The notes under the pieces: generated by a model
What the model was told of the DNA's origin: nothing
Databases searched by the model: none
What the model saw: only the letters and a program-made list of their open reading frames with translations
Program-made: the position numbers and the translations under genes
In this document: piece after piece, positions 22,815 through 36,001 of the stretch
Layout of the letters: each line of letters opens with the position of its first letter
How positions within the stretch are numbered: the stretch's first letter is position 1
NCBI GenBank assembly: GCA_002794735.1
Contig: NBAZ01000033.1
Location: forward strand, 62,001 to 126,000
Length of the DNA: 64,000 nucleotides
Reading direction: 5' to 3'
Source: Pyrrhoderma lamaoense
Taxonomy: Eukaryota; Basidiomycota; Agaricomycetes; Hymenochaetales; Hymenochaetaceae

Positions 22815-25800
22815 ATGTCGAAGTACTACATTCTGAAAGGTCTGTCTAAAAATCAAGCGCCTTTTTATACTATTATTCAGGCTGATAGTATCTCTGAACG
22901 CCCTAGTTATCCATGCTGACCTCACAGAGCTCTGGAGCAAGCGTCCATTTCCTTTGAAGCTATTCAGAGACCTCAACTTTCGTGTTGATATCAAAACCGC
23001 TGATGTGACCCAGAGAACTCGAATGGTTCATCACACAACCACACCCACTTGGAATGAGTCTTTTCCCTTGTCCGTTCAACTTCATGTTATATGCAGTGTG
23101 AATATTAGCTAATAGCTTAACTGATAGACATGTATCAGATGAAGTGGCAGCAGTAAACATAACGGTGACGCATGTATCCGCAAAGGATTTTCAAGTTGGT
23201 CACAGTCAACTTGAATTGAAGAGTAATGACCAGGAAGGTAGGCTGTATTATTGTTCATTACATATCAATATGCTAAGCTGAGCTTTGGAAAGCACGTCTC
23301 GCTCTACGCACAAAAGCAGAGGGTACATTAGAATCGTCCAGCTTCATAGTCCTTTTTGTGAAATCCTCAAACGCAATACAGAGTGCTAGGACCACTCTTG
23401 AAAATATTGTACGTGACGTGGTTGGTGAGGATGTCGAAAATGTAGTGGACCATGTTGAAAAGATAATCCAAGAAGGAAAGACAGTACTTCAAAGCAACCT
23501 CATGAAATCCTGCAAATCCTTACCTATCACAGACACAATTGTTGCTGGTGTGGACTGTCTCTCAGACGTAAGTCGAATCTACAGAGAAGATCAGGAATCC
23601 TCTAATAGATACCTAGTCACATCCATTACTAAAATTAGGGTGGTGTATGATTTCGGTGCTGTATAAGGTAGGCAGGGCAATAGGTCACCAAAAATAGTAT
23701 ACTGAGAACGTCTAGCTTGTATCACAGCAGAAGAAACTAGATCAAAGAATATATAATTTACTTGACGAACTCTTAAGTCTATTCCAAGTAATCGTTAATG
23801 CATCCACCATACGCTGGACCATCGATTCTCTCCAACGACTCATCGAGGAACTCATAGACTTCATCATGGAGTGCGGTTTGTTCATTCGTGCGTATATTCG
23901 GCGCAGCTTCCTTGGTGAGTATTGTGTTCGTTTGAAAATCCTTCTAGTAACATTATTTAAGGGCGTGTACTCCGCCAAAGCGAGAAGTCAACAGTGGATA
24001 CATATGAAGAAGGAATCGCAATTCTTAGAGTTAAACTGAATACTGGCATTGCCATTCAGAGCTCCAGCATGATAGCAGAGAACACTATTACATTAGCAGA
24101 GAATACCAGGACGTTAACGGGGAACACCAAAGCTACCGTTCTGCTCAGTACGTACTGGTAAACCGTCTAGAAGCCCGATACTATTCTAATATCAGTCCAT
24201 AGAAATAGCAAATATTCTTCGCCCTGTCCATTTATCCGGTATAGATAGACCAGAGTGCCTGAAAGACACTCGTGCCAAAGTCAGGGAAGAGATTTGTAGT
24301 TGGGCTTCAAACTTGCAATATCCCAATCTACTCCTACTTATCGGTGCTGCCGGCACTGGTAAGAGTACAATTGCTACCACAATAGCAAGGGAGTTTCGGA
24401 AGAGGAAACAGCTTGCTTCTTATAATTTTTTCATCAGAGGAAAGAGTAATCCCGACTCTGTTTTCCCAACCATCGCATATGATCTCGCCCAGTTCAACGG
24501 GCATTTTGCAACTCGCATCGATTCTGCCTTGGAGGGAAGGGGAGACCTCCACTCCGCAACGATTCAGGAACAATACGTTATACTGATAAGAGAGCCTCTT
24601 CAAACCCTTGTACAGTCTGGATTTAAGGATTGTGTCCTCATCGTTCTTGATGCCTTAGACGAGTGTGGTACAAGTCACACAAGGAAAGCAGTTATTCGCA
24701 TTTTACAAGAAGAATTGCCTACGTTACCTCCTAATTTCCGCTTTCTTATTACTGGAAGACCGGAGGAAGATATCGTTCCGTTGAGATCACTGTCTTATGT
24801 ACATCCCGTCTCTTTGAACCAACAATCACAAGATAGCAAACGTGATGTCCTTGCCTATATCAAGTACGAATTTGGAGCACTAAGGACTTCAAACATGTTG
24901 AAAGTACCTGGTGATTGGCCTTGGGAGAGCAATTTAAGAACTCTCGCAGATACAGCAGAAGGATTGTTTATTTGGGCATCTACTGCAGTCAAGTTTATCT
25001 CCGAAAGGGGGATAAATCGCCTCGCACGGATGGACCGACTGGTCAAAGATGCACATACACTCGACCTGAATGAGCTATATGTATCGATACTCGTGAATTC
25101 CCTCGTCTGGGATGACGACACAAGACGGGTGTTCGTGAGTGTATTCTCCCTTATCTTTCTTGGGAAATCCTCATTATGCGATACAGACATTGACAATATC
25201 CTAGGACTTGAACAAGACACAACTGCAAACTTGCTCTCCCATCTTCGATCTTTAGTATCATACGAACCTGGGCAGCCCATTACACTCCATCATGAATCTT
25301 TTTATGATTATATTGTAACATGCGAGGGGAGAGAATGGCATATAAACATCGCGGCAAAAAAAATAAACCTTGCCGATATATGCTTCCATAGGATGAAGGA
25401 GTTGCTACGGTTTAATATCGGTGGACTTAATTCATTCTTTATACTTAATGAAGAAATCCCTGATCTTGACGTACATATTACGCGCTGCGTTCCATCTTTT
25501 CTACAGTATTTATGCTGCAACTGGGTACATCATCTGCGAGATGTATCATACTTGGAGGCACTACACGATCGTTTGAAGCTATTCGCAAAGAGTCAGATGC
25601 TCTTTTGGTTTGAAGTGCTGAGCCATACAAAGACATTTAACGATCATGTTGGGATTGCACTCATGCATGCTATTCTGTGGCTTGAGGTAAGTGTTTGAAT
25701 CCGACGATCCATACTACCGAGTGTGACATCTATATAGGACAAAGATCCCGAGCTTTCTACATTTCTCCGCGATGCCCATCTACAGGCCACTACATTTTCC

Positions 25801-27976
25801 GACCCGATAACACGGAGTACACCCCACATTTACTGCAGTCTTCTACCCCTCACCAAAGATGAGTCTATTGTCTCAAAGCACTATGCGGCATACGCAAGTC
25901 AGGCCGTTGGAGTCGAATATATTGGACAGAAATCGCACAGCGCATGCATCAAAACGATTTACGGTCTAGATGATGGTGTTTCCGTCGTAAAGTTTTCTCC
26001 AGATGGGACTAAGATATTATCCGGATCGCTAAGTGGAAGTATCTGTACATGGGATGTGGTAAGTGGGGAGTTGATTTCAGAGACGAGAATCACCGGGACA
26101 CAAGAACAAGATCAGAGTCTAATTTCTGAAATCACTTTCACTACTAACGGTAGATTTGTCGCAATGGGGGATCTCAAGGTTCTCTTCGAGTAGTGGATGT
26201 ACCAAGTAATGAGCTAATCCATGATCTTGGAGGCGAGGACGATGATACCGTAGTAAGGTTGGCTAGATTTTCTCCCGATGGGAAGTATATTGCGTCAGGC
26301 TGCGAAGATGAGAGAGTTCATTTATGGAGTATTGGAGGCAGAGTGGTTGATAGGGAGCTACTAGAAGGGCACATTGATCGCATTAGTACAATATCGTTCT
26401 CATACGACAGCCGATATCTCGCATCCGGGTCGTATGACAAAAGTATCATAATATGGGATGTGAAAGAGAGAAGGATGGTGCATGCACCTTGCAGAGGACA
26501 CGATAAAAAGGTTATTTCTATCGTATTTTCCCCAGATGGGGAGAACATCGCATCAGGCACTGATGATGGGAGCGTTTGTATCTGGAAAGTGTCCACAGGT
26601 GTTATGGTTCATCAGCTCAGGTTTTCTGGATCTCTCTCCGATATCTCGTATTCGCCCAACGGCCTTCACATTACTATAGTGGGGTATATCCCTGATAATT
26701 CCGATATTGGGATCATAGAAATGTGGGATACGTTGAACATCGATGAACCTCCGAAACACTTCGAAGATAGCCTTGCATGTGCATGCGACAGTATCTCATT
26801 CGCCTACGACAGTGCACGTTTTGTGTCCAGTCACACAGACGGAACAATTCGAATCTGGAATGCCGCTGGTGGTATAACAGGTACAAATTCTCTTCTAGGA
26901 CAAAATATAATTAGGTCTGTCGCAGTTTCGCCGAGTGGAAGATATGTTGCCTCTGGATGCGAAGACGGTACCATTCGTGTGTGGATTGCGGCTAAGGGCG
27001 AGCTCGTTTCTGGGCCGTGCAAAGGAGTCACTAGCGAGATTACTTCTATTGCGTTCTCTCATGACGATAGACTGATTGCAGCTGGCTCTTCATCTTGTAG
27101 TGATGGGACAGTAACGATTTGGAGGATGCTAGATGAAGACACTTTGCCACTAATAGAAGTTTGCACCGGTCTAGTCACATCAATTGTTTTTTCTCCTGAC
27201 GGAAAACATATCGCTTCAGGCTCTTTTCACTCCACAATTTGCATCTGGATATTAGAACGTGGTGTATTAGCCATCGAGCCATTAGAAGGACACAGTGGCA
27301 ATGTTTTGTCAATTGCTTACTCACCTGATGGAGGGAAAATCGTCTCTGGATCCAAGGACGGGACTACCTGTATCTGGAATGCTATAAATGGCTATTTGAT
27401 CTCAACGCTTGAAGGTCACTTTGATACAGTCCCGTAGCATTTTCTCCTGATGGATCCTACATCGTCTCTGCATCTAGCGATCAAACGATACAAATTTGGA
27501 ATGCAGATACTGCAGAGATTCTTCATTCAATGAGCCACGGAGATCTCAGGAGGTCAGTGTCCTTCTCACCCGATGGAAGGCAAATTCTGTCGGCAAACGA
27601 TAGCGAGTTTTATGTATTGGATTCTTCAACTGGTATACCTCTTTATGATACATGGCCAGATTATGTAGGATGTCATACATGTGCTTCCGAAACCGTCTGC
27701 TTCTTTCCTGATGGAGAACATTATACTGTAACGGATGGCGAAATACTCAGAATCTATATGCTAACTGATGTAGATCCATCTTGGTCTTTTACTACTCTAA
27801 GCGGTGATAGTTGGATTGTCGACAAATACAATAATTTGCTCATGTGGATCCCTCAGGAGCTTCGTAGATCGATTCTTACTCCTAAAAATCTTGCTATTCT
27901 CAATTTGCCCTTCCGTACGAAATTAGATTTTACGTTTTGTCTTACAGGGTACGAGTGGACGGGATTCATCATTTAA
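22815..27976 (+). CDS. C2-NACHT-WD40 NLR-like protein (STAND NTPase)
   Basis: Domain order is clear. An N-terminal C2-like domain (22,815-23,240) shows [27 protein letters not shown] and [20 protein letters not shown] helical region (23,310-24,150) shows [16 protein letters not shown] and [16 protein letters not shown]. The NACHT NTPase begins near 24,190 with Walker [10 protein letters not shown], Walker [12 protein letters not shown] and [12 protein letters not shown]. From about 25,960 at least eight WD40-type repeats ([39 protein letters not shown] and others) run to the end, which closes on [13 protein letters not shown]. Fungal NLR-like proteins sense non-self and can trigger cell death or incompatibility. 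Exons in the first 1.4 kb are approximate and the start is tentative. The WD40 part is broken twice by an apparent missing base: G5 at about 26,165-26,170 and C3 at about 27,431-27,433. Confidence 0.88.
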
Positions 27977-28875
27977 ACATGTATTCGTATTCTAGACATC
28001 ATTATAAATCATTGATTGTAATTGGAAGCTCAGTTTCTACCATAATGAATGACATTCGTTGGCTTTAACCTCATGTTGTCAAGCCATAACGGTCGTGCAG
28101 TAAGAGCGGGCCGGGCTCATCTTGACGTTGCTAAGACCAGATAAGAATATCCTCTGATTCCGGTCGCCATAAAGCATGGTATCATCGACGTGTAACATTA
28201 GACTTATAGTCAGTCGTTCATAATACTCTAAGAATCTGGCACGTAAGCAAGGTATTCCCACGAAACAGAGTATAATCATCTTGAAGGTGGCTATCACAGG
28301 CAAACAAGCTGACAAGAAAGTACTGTTCCTCACGGTGACCCTGGATGACAAGACAAAAAGTCCCGTTTCTAATTGTGTTCATTACGTGCTTGTAAGAAAG
28401 GAATGTGATATAAAAATAGGAGTTTCCACCTTATACACGGATTTGCCCAAACTTTGAGGATAATGTCGAGATGGAAACAGAAAGACTAGTGCTCCTGATG
28501 ACGGTGGTACAACACAGAAATTAACTTCATAATTGAGTGAAAAGAGGCGAGATCGTCGAATGAATGTGAATATTGAGCACGAGGGCATTGATATCAACAC
28601 ACTAAAGAGTGAGCCTCCATAGAGGTGAAAAAATGATGTATAAAAGATACCGTAAGATATATAATTAGATCCGTTGATGCAACGTGTAGTTGCATTAAAA
28701 GGTACTCAAGTATATAGACTAAAAAGATCATTGAAAACAAAGAAGTGCCCCTTCGTATAGAACTGGGTGAAAGTGGTTATATGTCAGGGTCAGAACCATA
28801 ACAGAAAGAGAAGTTCATACCTGTCATTATCATTATAGTCATTAAATATACATCCATATACATATATCCAGTCCC
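27977..28875. other. convergent intergenic region
   Basis: This lies between the NLR-like gene (+) and the kinesin gene (-), both ending here. Two minus-strand open frames (28079-28351 and 28382-28600) show no family signature. No gene is called. Confidence 0.5.
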
Positions 28876-31800
28876 TTATGCTTCAATTATTAACGAGTTT
28901 CGTACCCATTCTGCATCATCATCATCGTCGTCGTCTAGTTCTTCACCAGAAGACCGGATGCCATTATCTGCCAACTCGCGTCTTATTTGTTTCTTGGGAG
29001 ATCCTAATAGCTCCAGCTCCGGCTCCGATTCTCCGGCATGACGTTTAGGTTTTGAGGTTTTCTTAGTACTATCACTAAAAGCCGAGTCGAGACCTATCAA
29101 CCTGCCCGGCTGGTTCGTGGCTTCATCGAAAGGAACCCGATTAGTACTCTTCTGCTTCCGAGATTTGCGACTATCCAGACTCCCGGGATCACTTTCCTCA
29201 TCCGAATCACTTTGTGTCCTGTCAATTGTACTAGGGTCTGCTACTGCCGTTTCTGTACCAGATAAATTGGCGCTACGAGGTTTGATTTGACTCTTCTTTG
29301 ACCGACGAGGGACAAAGGGAACTTTGTTCTTGACTGCGTACTCAATCTCAATTATTCTTTTCGTACGATACAGTGATTAGTGGGCAGGGGACAATCATAC
29401 AGAATATGACAAGGGAACGTACCGGCCCTTTAGTTTCATGTTATCTGGTACGTAAGTTTCCGCCTTGCGATAAAGGTCAAGTGCAACCTCTAGATCACCT
29501 CTGCAGAGATACATTAATTCATGTTCATTCGACGGTGTTGAGAAAATCGTACTTTTCAGAATGAGCCCTTGCAAGAGAAATATAAGCTCTGCCAGTCTTC
29601 TTTTTTGATGATGGAGATAGAACATCAGCTAGCTGAATTTCCCGGCTGCGCTCTTTATGGTTTTGCTCACTAAAAAAAGTCACAATTGCAAGTTCCAAGA
29701 AGCCACATAATTGTAGTTTATCAGGCGCAATAATGAAGTCATGGTGGTATTTCATGAGTGAAAGCTCAAAACGATCAAATAGAGTATTTACTATTTGTCC
29801 TCAAGCTCAACCAGTCGACGGCGCAGCTCATTATCAAGATCTTCGTGTCTTTTCAATAGCGGAGTTAGTACTCCCGACGGCAAGCCAGATCGAGTTTTCA
29901 TATCTAGTGGATAGAGGTCTGGCGTTGATGAAAGGCTAGAAGGCTGTCTTGCCAATTGCTGTTCTGCTTCCTTTTTCTCTGTTTCAGCTCGTTGCTTCTC
30001 GAGTTGTTCGAGCCTACGTGCAACCTCTATCTCGACTGCTTTTGATATCTATGGAATTCGACGATCTCATTAGTTGCACTAGCTTTATGACTCCCTGGTA
30101 AGGGCTTACCCGTTCGTCGATCTCTTCTTCTGACAATCCTAGAATACCAGAACTGTTGTTGCTTCCTCGCCCATTCCCTTTTGTAGATTCAGCACTTGTT
30201 TTCCGTACAACACCACTGGGGCCAGAAGTGGCTGTGGAGAAAGATTGAAAAGCTAAGCCATTTCCTAAACCGAATGTCGACAAACGCCCTTTAGTAGATC
30301 CTAGAAGTTTAGAAGAACCTGCAGTAGGTAAGAGAGATGGACGCCCAGATTGGCCTATTTGAGGTTGATAAAAAGTATGAGTAAGCAGGCGGTCATGGAC
30401 TGATAAACTAATACACACGGGATGAGGATGCGACATTAGCAGAAGGTAATGAAGGAGCCTGCTGGGCAAGAGCAGCGAAATGTGGTTTCGGTACCGGTTG
30501 GTTATCCCGGACGTTTATAACTGGTTTGTTTTCAATTTCCTTTGTTCGCGTTGCAAAACTGAGAAGAGGATATGAACGTTTAAGAAAATGTTCAAAGACA
30601 GAATAAGAGTGACTTACTTGAGTGTGTTCCAAGTGTCTTGTCTAAATTTTGTTCCTGGGGCTAGATTACATATCAGAAGGCCAACAGCCGTCCCACCAAG
30701 AGCATCTTGTAAGATGCGAGTAAGCTTAGAGTTTCTATAAGGAATTCTCGACTAAGGCTTGGATTAGTGAATTAGTTTTTGGGTAACGAACTCAGTAACG
30801 TACAGCTCCTTGGTTTAGAGCATGGACAACTTGCCCAAGTACGCTTAGAGATTTATTGATTGCGGCAGATTCCGCCATTCGTGAAGGGTCGTTTCCAGTA
30901 AGCTATGGGATCTTTAGGACGTCATACGTAAACTAGACAACCCCTAGGACAAACCTTGTTATTTTCTGAGCCAGCCAGATCGACAAGGTTTATTTTACCA
31001 GTAGTTGCTATGAGAATATAAGCAACGTTTCTAGGTTCATAGTAGCTAATACATACTTTGATTGGTGGAAGAATCAGACATTTGAACATGTAAGGTCAAG
31101 ATAGCATGTGACCGAGATGATGCATGATTGAGGTTGGTTGAGCCCACAGAACGACGTTTGGTCGCTGCACTGATACATTTACATCAGTTCGCATATCACA
31201 ACGTTGACTATAGAGAAAAATAGCTACGAGTATATCTTATCAAACTCCGAGACACTTGAAATCGGAATGGAGCTCAGATACGCGACGAACACTTGTCCAG
31301 CTTCGTTCTCTCTAACAGGAAGTTTTGGGGCCTGGGAGGACATATGAGAAACAAGACAGCATCAATCTAAATCACAGTAACATACACTCTCGCGATCAAC
31401 AAGCAGATCATACACTTCTTCCTTGTAAATTTCCATATACGATACAGATATGCTAACTTCGGCATTGCTAATCGTCGCTTGTCGGTCAAAAAGGTCCTAG
31501 TATGATATGCTAAGCATTCTATGAAAAACTCTATTTCCAGTAGATTTACCTACCTGAACAACACGAGGAATTATCCCAGGTTGCACTTTCGACCCTTGTA
31601 TCGTATGTGTTTTCCCTGATGAAGTCACGCCATATGCAAAAACTGTGACTGTCTAACTAGATTTTTAGCACATATATTATGGTGGCACGAAGGATACCCA
31701 CCACTCCATCAAAGACGACATCAAGAAGAGGTTTCACATCATTCATATAGATCTCATCTTGAGAAGAGTCTGGTCCATAACAAGAGGAGAAAGGAAACTT

Positions 31801-31941
31801 GAACCGTTGTGTTTGATCGCGAGGGTGATTAACCATAACGAATGAGCCAGATTCGTCGTTCTGAACCGAGACAGCCTCATCATTGACTTCTCCTTGAATC
31901 TTTGGTCGTAAGCGCGCGGCAATCCGAATTTTTGTTGACAT
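28876..31941 (-). CDS. kinesin motor protein, possibly kinesin-10-like
   Basis: The motor domain is N-terminal and split by many short introns (exon 1 31941-31702, exon 2 31652-31554). It begins [20 protein letters not shown]. The P-loop reads [13 protein letters not shown], switch I reads [13 protein letters not shown], and LVDLAGSEN (switch II) falls near 30,980. [25 protein letters not shown] and [17 protein letters not shown] close the motor near 30,530. A Ser-rich linker follows, then a coiled coil ([20 protein letters not shown]), a TPR-like helical pair ([33 protein letters not shown]) and an acidic end ([16 protein letters not shown]). Kinesins move along microtubules using ATP. The motor-to-neck sequence suggests a mitotic kinesin of the KIF22/kinesin-10 type, but the family is not certain. 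It shares its promoter with the Sos7-like gene. Confidence 0.9.
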
Positions 31942-32101
31942 GTTGTGCCTATTAGAATAACGAAAGTGAATCTAAGGCAGCAGCAAGGAACGTCAAAATA
32001 AGAAGCGATTGAGTAGCCTCAACCACTTGATGTCACGTGTACGTGTATGTTCGCGTCGCGTCTCTAAACTCTTTTTCAGTGGCTCATTCTACACAATCAT
32101 T
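31942..32101. promoter_or_regulatory. compact bidirectional promoter, kinesin / Sos7-like gene
   Basis: Only 160 bp separate the two start codons, so both promoters must overlap. I see no clear TATA box, as is common for housekeeping or cell-cycle genes. Confidence 0.65.
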
Positions 32102-33386
32102 ATGGATGATAACTTGGCACCGCATATACGACCATCTCTGGATACTCTAGACTCAAACACTGAAATCGAGCGTGCAAATGATCTAGTGTCCAATTTTGTT
32201 AAGACACCGCTCACTATCACTCGAGCTCAAGGAGATTTTGAAAATAAGCTCTCTGAATTGAATGACAATGATCCTGGAGTATCGATTACTCCTCGACAAA
32301 TCCCAATGCATATCGCAACCGAAGTGGAAGCACAGCTAGTGTGTCACGCCGAGCTCTTTGCAATGATTAATTGCCTTCTAACTTCAGTTAAATAGTCATT
32401 TTTACGCAAGCTTAAATTTAATTATCTCGAACAGAGTGCAAAGGACAAGTACATCAAAACTATCGTTGATGATGATGCAGAGATAATCACTGTAGATGAC
32501 AATGAGGCACTCAAAAGAAGCAATGAAGAGAAAAAAGCACGTCTCAAACAGGCTAAAGACAATCTTGCGGCGAATAACGAACGAGTTCACGAACTTGCTG
32601 TTGAAGTAGAATCAAGTAGGTGTTCCTTTATACACTCGTAAACCTCTCATTTGCCGATGCCCAACCAAATATCAGAGTACAAATCGGCTGAAAGCCTCAA
32701 GGATGAGATATCTCGTCTTAGCTCTGAGATACTGGATGCACGCCTCGCAATTTCTCGTCTTCGTACGATCTACCCTCCTGACTCACGCATGTCTGTTGCA
32801 TCTGCAAATGCCAAGCTTGAGGAGCAGACAGAGCAAATGGCTAATCTTGACATGCAAGTATCGGAAAATGCATCTCGTACTGAACGTATGAAGGAGAAGG
32901 TTCAAGAAACTATGCGTGAGGTCGAGAGACTTCGCGTCGAAAGATCAGCAAAAGAGGAAGAAGCTCGACAGACGAGAGGTGAGGAAGAGGATGAGCGTGT
33001 TCAAGGTCTCTATGATTGGTATAGTCTCAAACTCTATTACTCACGATTTAGACTAATTCATCCTTCCCTGCTCTAGGTACACAGCCCTTATCGCTATCCA
33101 CCGCTCACTATTTTCCCTTACGTCGACTAAAGTTGTTGCCGAGAATGAACTCGAGTTATCTTATGAGGTCTCAGTATCCACTTCTCCTACCCCACAGCTC
33201 GTACCTTTCACCTTGACACTCCTGTTCCAACCTAATACCCGTGTTCTTGCCGATGCTGCAGTCACTTCCCCTTCCCCATTGATATCTGATCTTGATCTGG
33301 ATGAGCTTATTGGTATTCATGTCCAAGCGAATGATGTACAAGGGCTTGTGCGGGATCTAATGGCTCGTGTTCGCTCTGGTGTCTAA
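32102..33386 (+). CDS. Sos7-like kinetochore protein
   Basis: Four exons: 32102-32338, 32396-32615, 32676-33018 and 33077-33386. All phases agree, giving 369 residues. The first intron join yields EAQLSFLRKLKFNYLEQSAK followed by DKYIKTIVDDDAEI. This resembles the conserved LKFxYLEQxAKxKFL block of fungal Sos7, a subunit associated with Mis12/MIND and Spc7 at the outer kinetochore. A long coiled coil follows (LKDEISRLSSEILDARLAIS, LEEQTEQMANLDMQVSENAS, REVERLRVERSAKEEEA). The C-terminal domain (YTALIAIHRSLFSLTSTKVV, then FTLTLLFQPNTRVLADAAV) looks like a small RWD-type fold, typical of kinetochore coiled-coil proteins. The assignment rests on motif memory and should be tested by profile search. 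Confidence 0.62.
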
Positions 33387-33803
33387 ACTTTGTTGTAATG
33401 ATATTCAATATTTTGATTTTTTTCTCTCTGTGTGGGCATATAAAGTAACAGTATGCGCCATGGATCCACCAGTTTCTCTCAGGTGAGGTATCTTCATTGC
33501 TTTGTTTGTTACAGACATCTGACACAAAATAGTTTCTCTTATTTATCAATCATCTGACACATGTAAATTTCATTCTATAGCATAGCTATCACGGATCATA
33601 TACGTAGGATATGGTTTTTATTGATTTCATAATTTAAAAAAAATACTTTATATTTCAATGGGAATGACCTTTGTCATCAACATATAGTGATATTTAACAT
33701 AAACATATAATCATAGTTATTGCGCAAACAGTTTATTATATTGATAAAGCCTTGACTCAAACCATACGAAGGAGGGTAGGCGATGAAATTGCGGAAATTC
33801 GGA
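33387..33803. other. convergent 3' flanks
   Basis: AT-rich tail-to-tail spacer between the Sos7-like gene and the coiled-coil gene. It contains an A8-T rich patch near 33,640. No gene. Confidence 0.6.
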
Positions 33804-36001
33804 TTAAGACGTGGCGCTTCCTGTTCCTAATGGTTGCATCTTTAGCTTCTGTAAATAATGTCTTTCATTAGTTTCTTGATTTCTATTAATTTAGAAATGG
33901 TAAAAACTGACTACTAAATCCAATTTCCTCAGATGAGCCGCCCTCTCCTTGGCCTTTGCTTCCTCTTCCAATCTCCTCTTCCTTTCCTCCTCTTCTTGTC
34001 TTAAAAGCTGTTCTTCCAAGTGTTCTCTTAAGTTCTTGTACGCTTCCATCATATTCTCTTCTGCATCTTTAGCCTTCTTCTCCATGTCGCGCAATTTCTT
34101 GTCATGTTCCTCTCCGAGCTCTTTCAGTTGTATATCCTTCTGAGAAAGAAGCTCATTAAGCGAGTTTATCTGTACGAAAAGCACTTTTGGTCAGTACAAA
34201 AGCCTTATTAGAATGAGAATTTATTTACCTCTTCCACATGTCGACAAATTGGAGCTTTATTAGCTAAAAGTTTCTCTAAGTAGATACCTTCCCCAAGACG
34301 AGGCAATGTTTCAAAGCCATTAGTCTCATTTACCATAGCTAAACAAGCTTGCATTTGTCTCGGTAGCCGCAAAGGCGAAGGCTCAGGAGATAACACCTGA
34401 TGTATCGCAAGTTCCTTTGTGATTTCCTTGCCTTTACCTTGCTGGAAAGATGTCGAAGGAAAGATGGTCCGCGAGTCGTCGTTGACGCAAGTCGTGTCTG
34501 GATCAAACGATGTATTGTTTTCATCTAATTGATTGCTATCCCTGACATCGGTTTCATCACCATTTCTAGCTGAAAAAGACTGATTGATAGTTGCTGCATC
34601 TTCTTCACCATCTCCATCAGTCGAGAAAGTGGGAGAACCAGGGGGAGAGCCTATCTCGGACGGTGCAGGTGTCGGACGTTTGCTTATCTGAGAGATGATT
34701 GAACCTGTGGCTCTCAAAGCACTTCCCCTTAAAATTGATGATGCACTGGAAATTGTGCGCATTAAACTAGACGGAGGTTGATCATCTATTTCGGTCGGAG
34801 CTGGAGAAGGACATTCTCGCGTATCCTGTGTTTCACAGGACATGAAGCTGGGAGATGTCGGAGTTTGTGGAATTTCTGTATGTAAGTTGTCCATGGCACT
34901 ATCCATAACAACGTCTGAGAAAGATGGCGGATCTATGAACATGCTATTTTCCATGATACTATCTGCATCTTCAGACGTGGAAAAAGTCATATCGCTATCA
35001 CGTCCGTCCTTGGGAAGACCTTCAAACCTTTCCTTGAGTTCCTTTATCTCATCTAGAAGGTCTAGGTGTATATCGTCTCTCGTTTCTAGTTCAGATTTCA
35101 GACCCTTGTTTGCTTCCTCTAGCTCGACTATCTTTGATAGATACGTGCTCAATGTAGTAAGTCCTTTCACAAGCTAACCAGAATTTTAAAAAAAAACTCA
35201 TGTCTCAGTATCCTATTCCTTTGTCTTGGTCAAGACATACCTCAGCCTTCCTTAGCCTCATTAACTTCTTTTCATTCCCAGCATTTTCCATTAGATATTC
35301 TAGATCAATCTGAAACTGAGGACGACCCGAAGCCCGGCGGTCCCATTCTTTATGGCTTATAGATTGACTCTCGCACAGGAAATTTCGAATATGCATAGGC
35401 TCCTTGCATTCAGGAGCATGCTTATGTTCTGGCTCAAGTTCGAGGGCTGCTGATGCCTCATTCAACCTAGATAATGAGAAGGTTATGTGGTGTGGTTATA
35501 TGAGATTTTTGTGTAAGCTCACTTCTTTCTCCCTTCTGTTGTCAGTACTACTTGACCCGGGGGAGCTTGTCGATCAATAATTCCAAGATTTATCTGGTTT
35601 TACAGTTGATTAAGCGTCGTTAACGAATCAACACCTAAAATAAGATGGACGTACAAGTTTCTCACATGCTAAATCTACCCATCTCTTCCACCCCTTGCGA
35701 AGCGGATCATTCTGAGCTTCCGTATTCTTCTTCACTATAAGTATTCATTTTAGCATGTTATCTTGAGATATGTTCATATGAGGTACCTTGATTCCTAAAC
35801 GCTCTCAATGAGTGGCGCTTTGATCCATCTCGTACCTGTAGATCCACAAGCGCACCAAGTGCATCTATATTGTGACAATAATATGTGAGAGGGTGCCTTT
35901 GATTAAGGATACAAGCTGCTCAACGTACGATCAAGAATCGAGAACCTCCTTACTTTCCGGTCTCGATTTTCCAACGTCTTTTGTGACTTTGTATATACCA
36001 T
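33804..36001 (-). CDS. unrecognised coiled-coil protein with a winged-helix-like N-terminal part
   Basis: Eight exons join in phase: 36001-35929, 35864-35787, 35734-35655, 35593-35523, 35466-35241, 35173-34229, 34169-33915 and 33848-33804. The N-terminal part (HALGALVDLQVRDGSKRHSL, KKGWKRWVDLACEKL-like helix, INLGIIDRQAPPGQVVLTTE) looks like a small helical or winged-helix fold. Next come coiled coil (LSKIVELEEANKGLKSELET, DEIKELKERFEGLP), a Ser/Pro-rich middle with repeated PAP(T/S)EI (SPAPTEIDDQPP, PTPAPSEIGSPPGSP), and a second strong coiled coil (LREHLEEQLLRQEEEERKRR). The end is KLKMQPLGTGSATS. I do not recognise the family. Position next to a kinetochore-like gene and a mitotic kinesin hints at chromosome biology, but that is only a neighbourhood argument. 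Confidence 0.75.

Noticed and set aside
28079..28600. Two minus-strand open frames between the NLR-like and kinesin genes
   Set aside because: No domain, no shared splice signals, and the region is a convergent 3' spacer.
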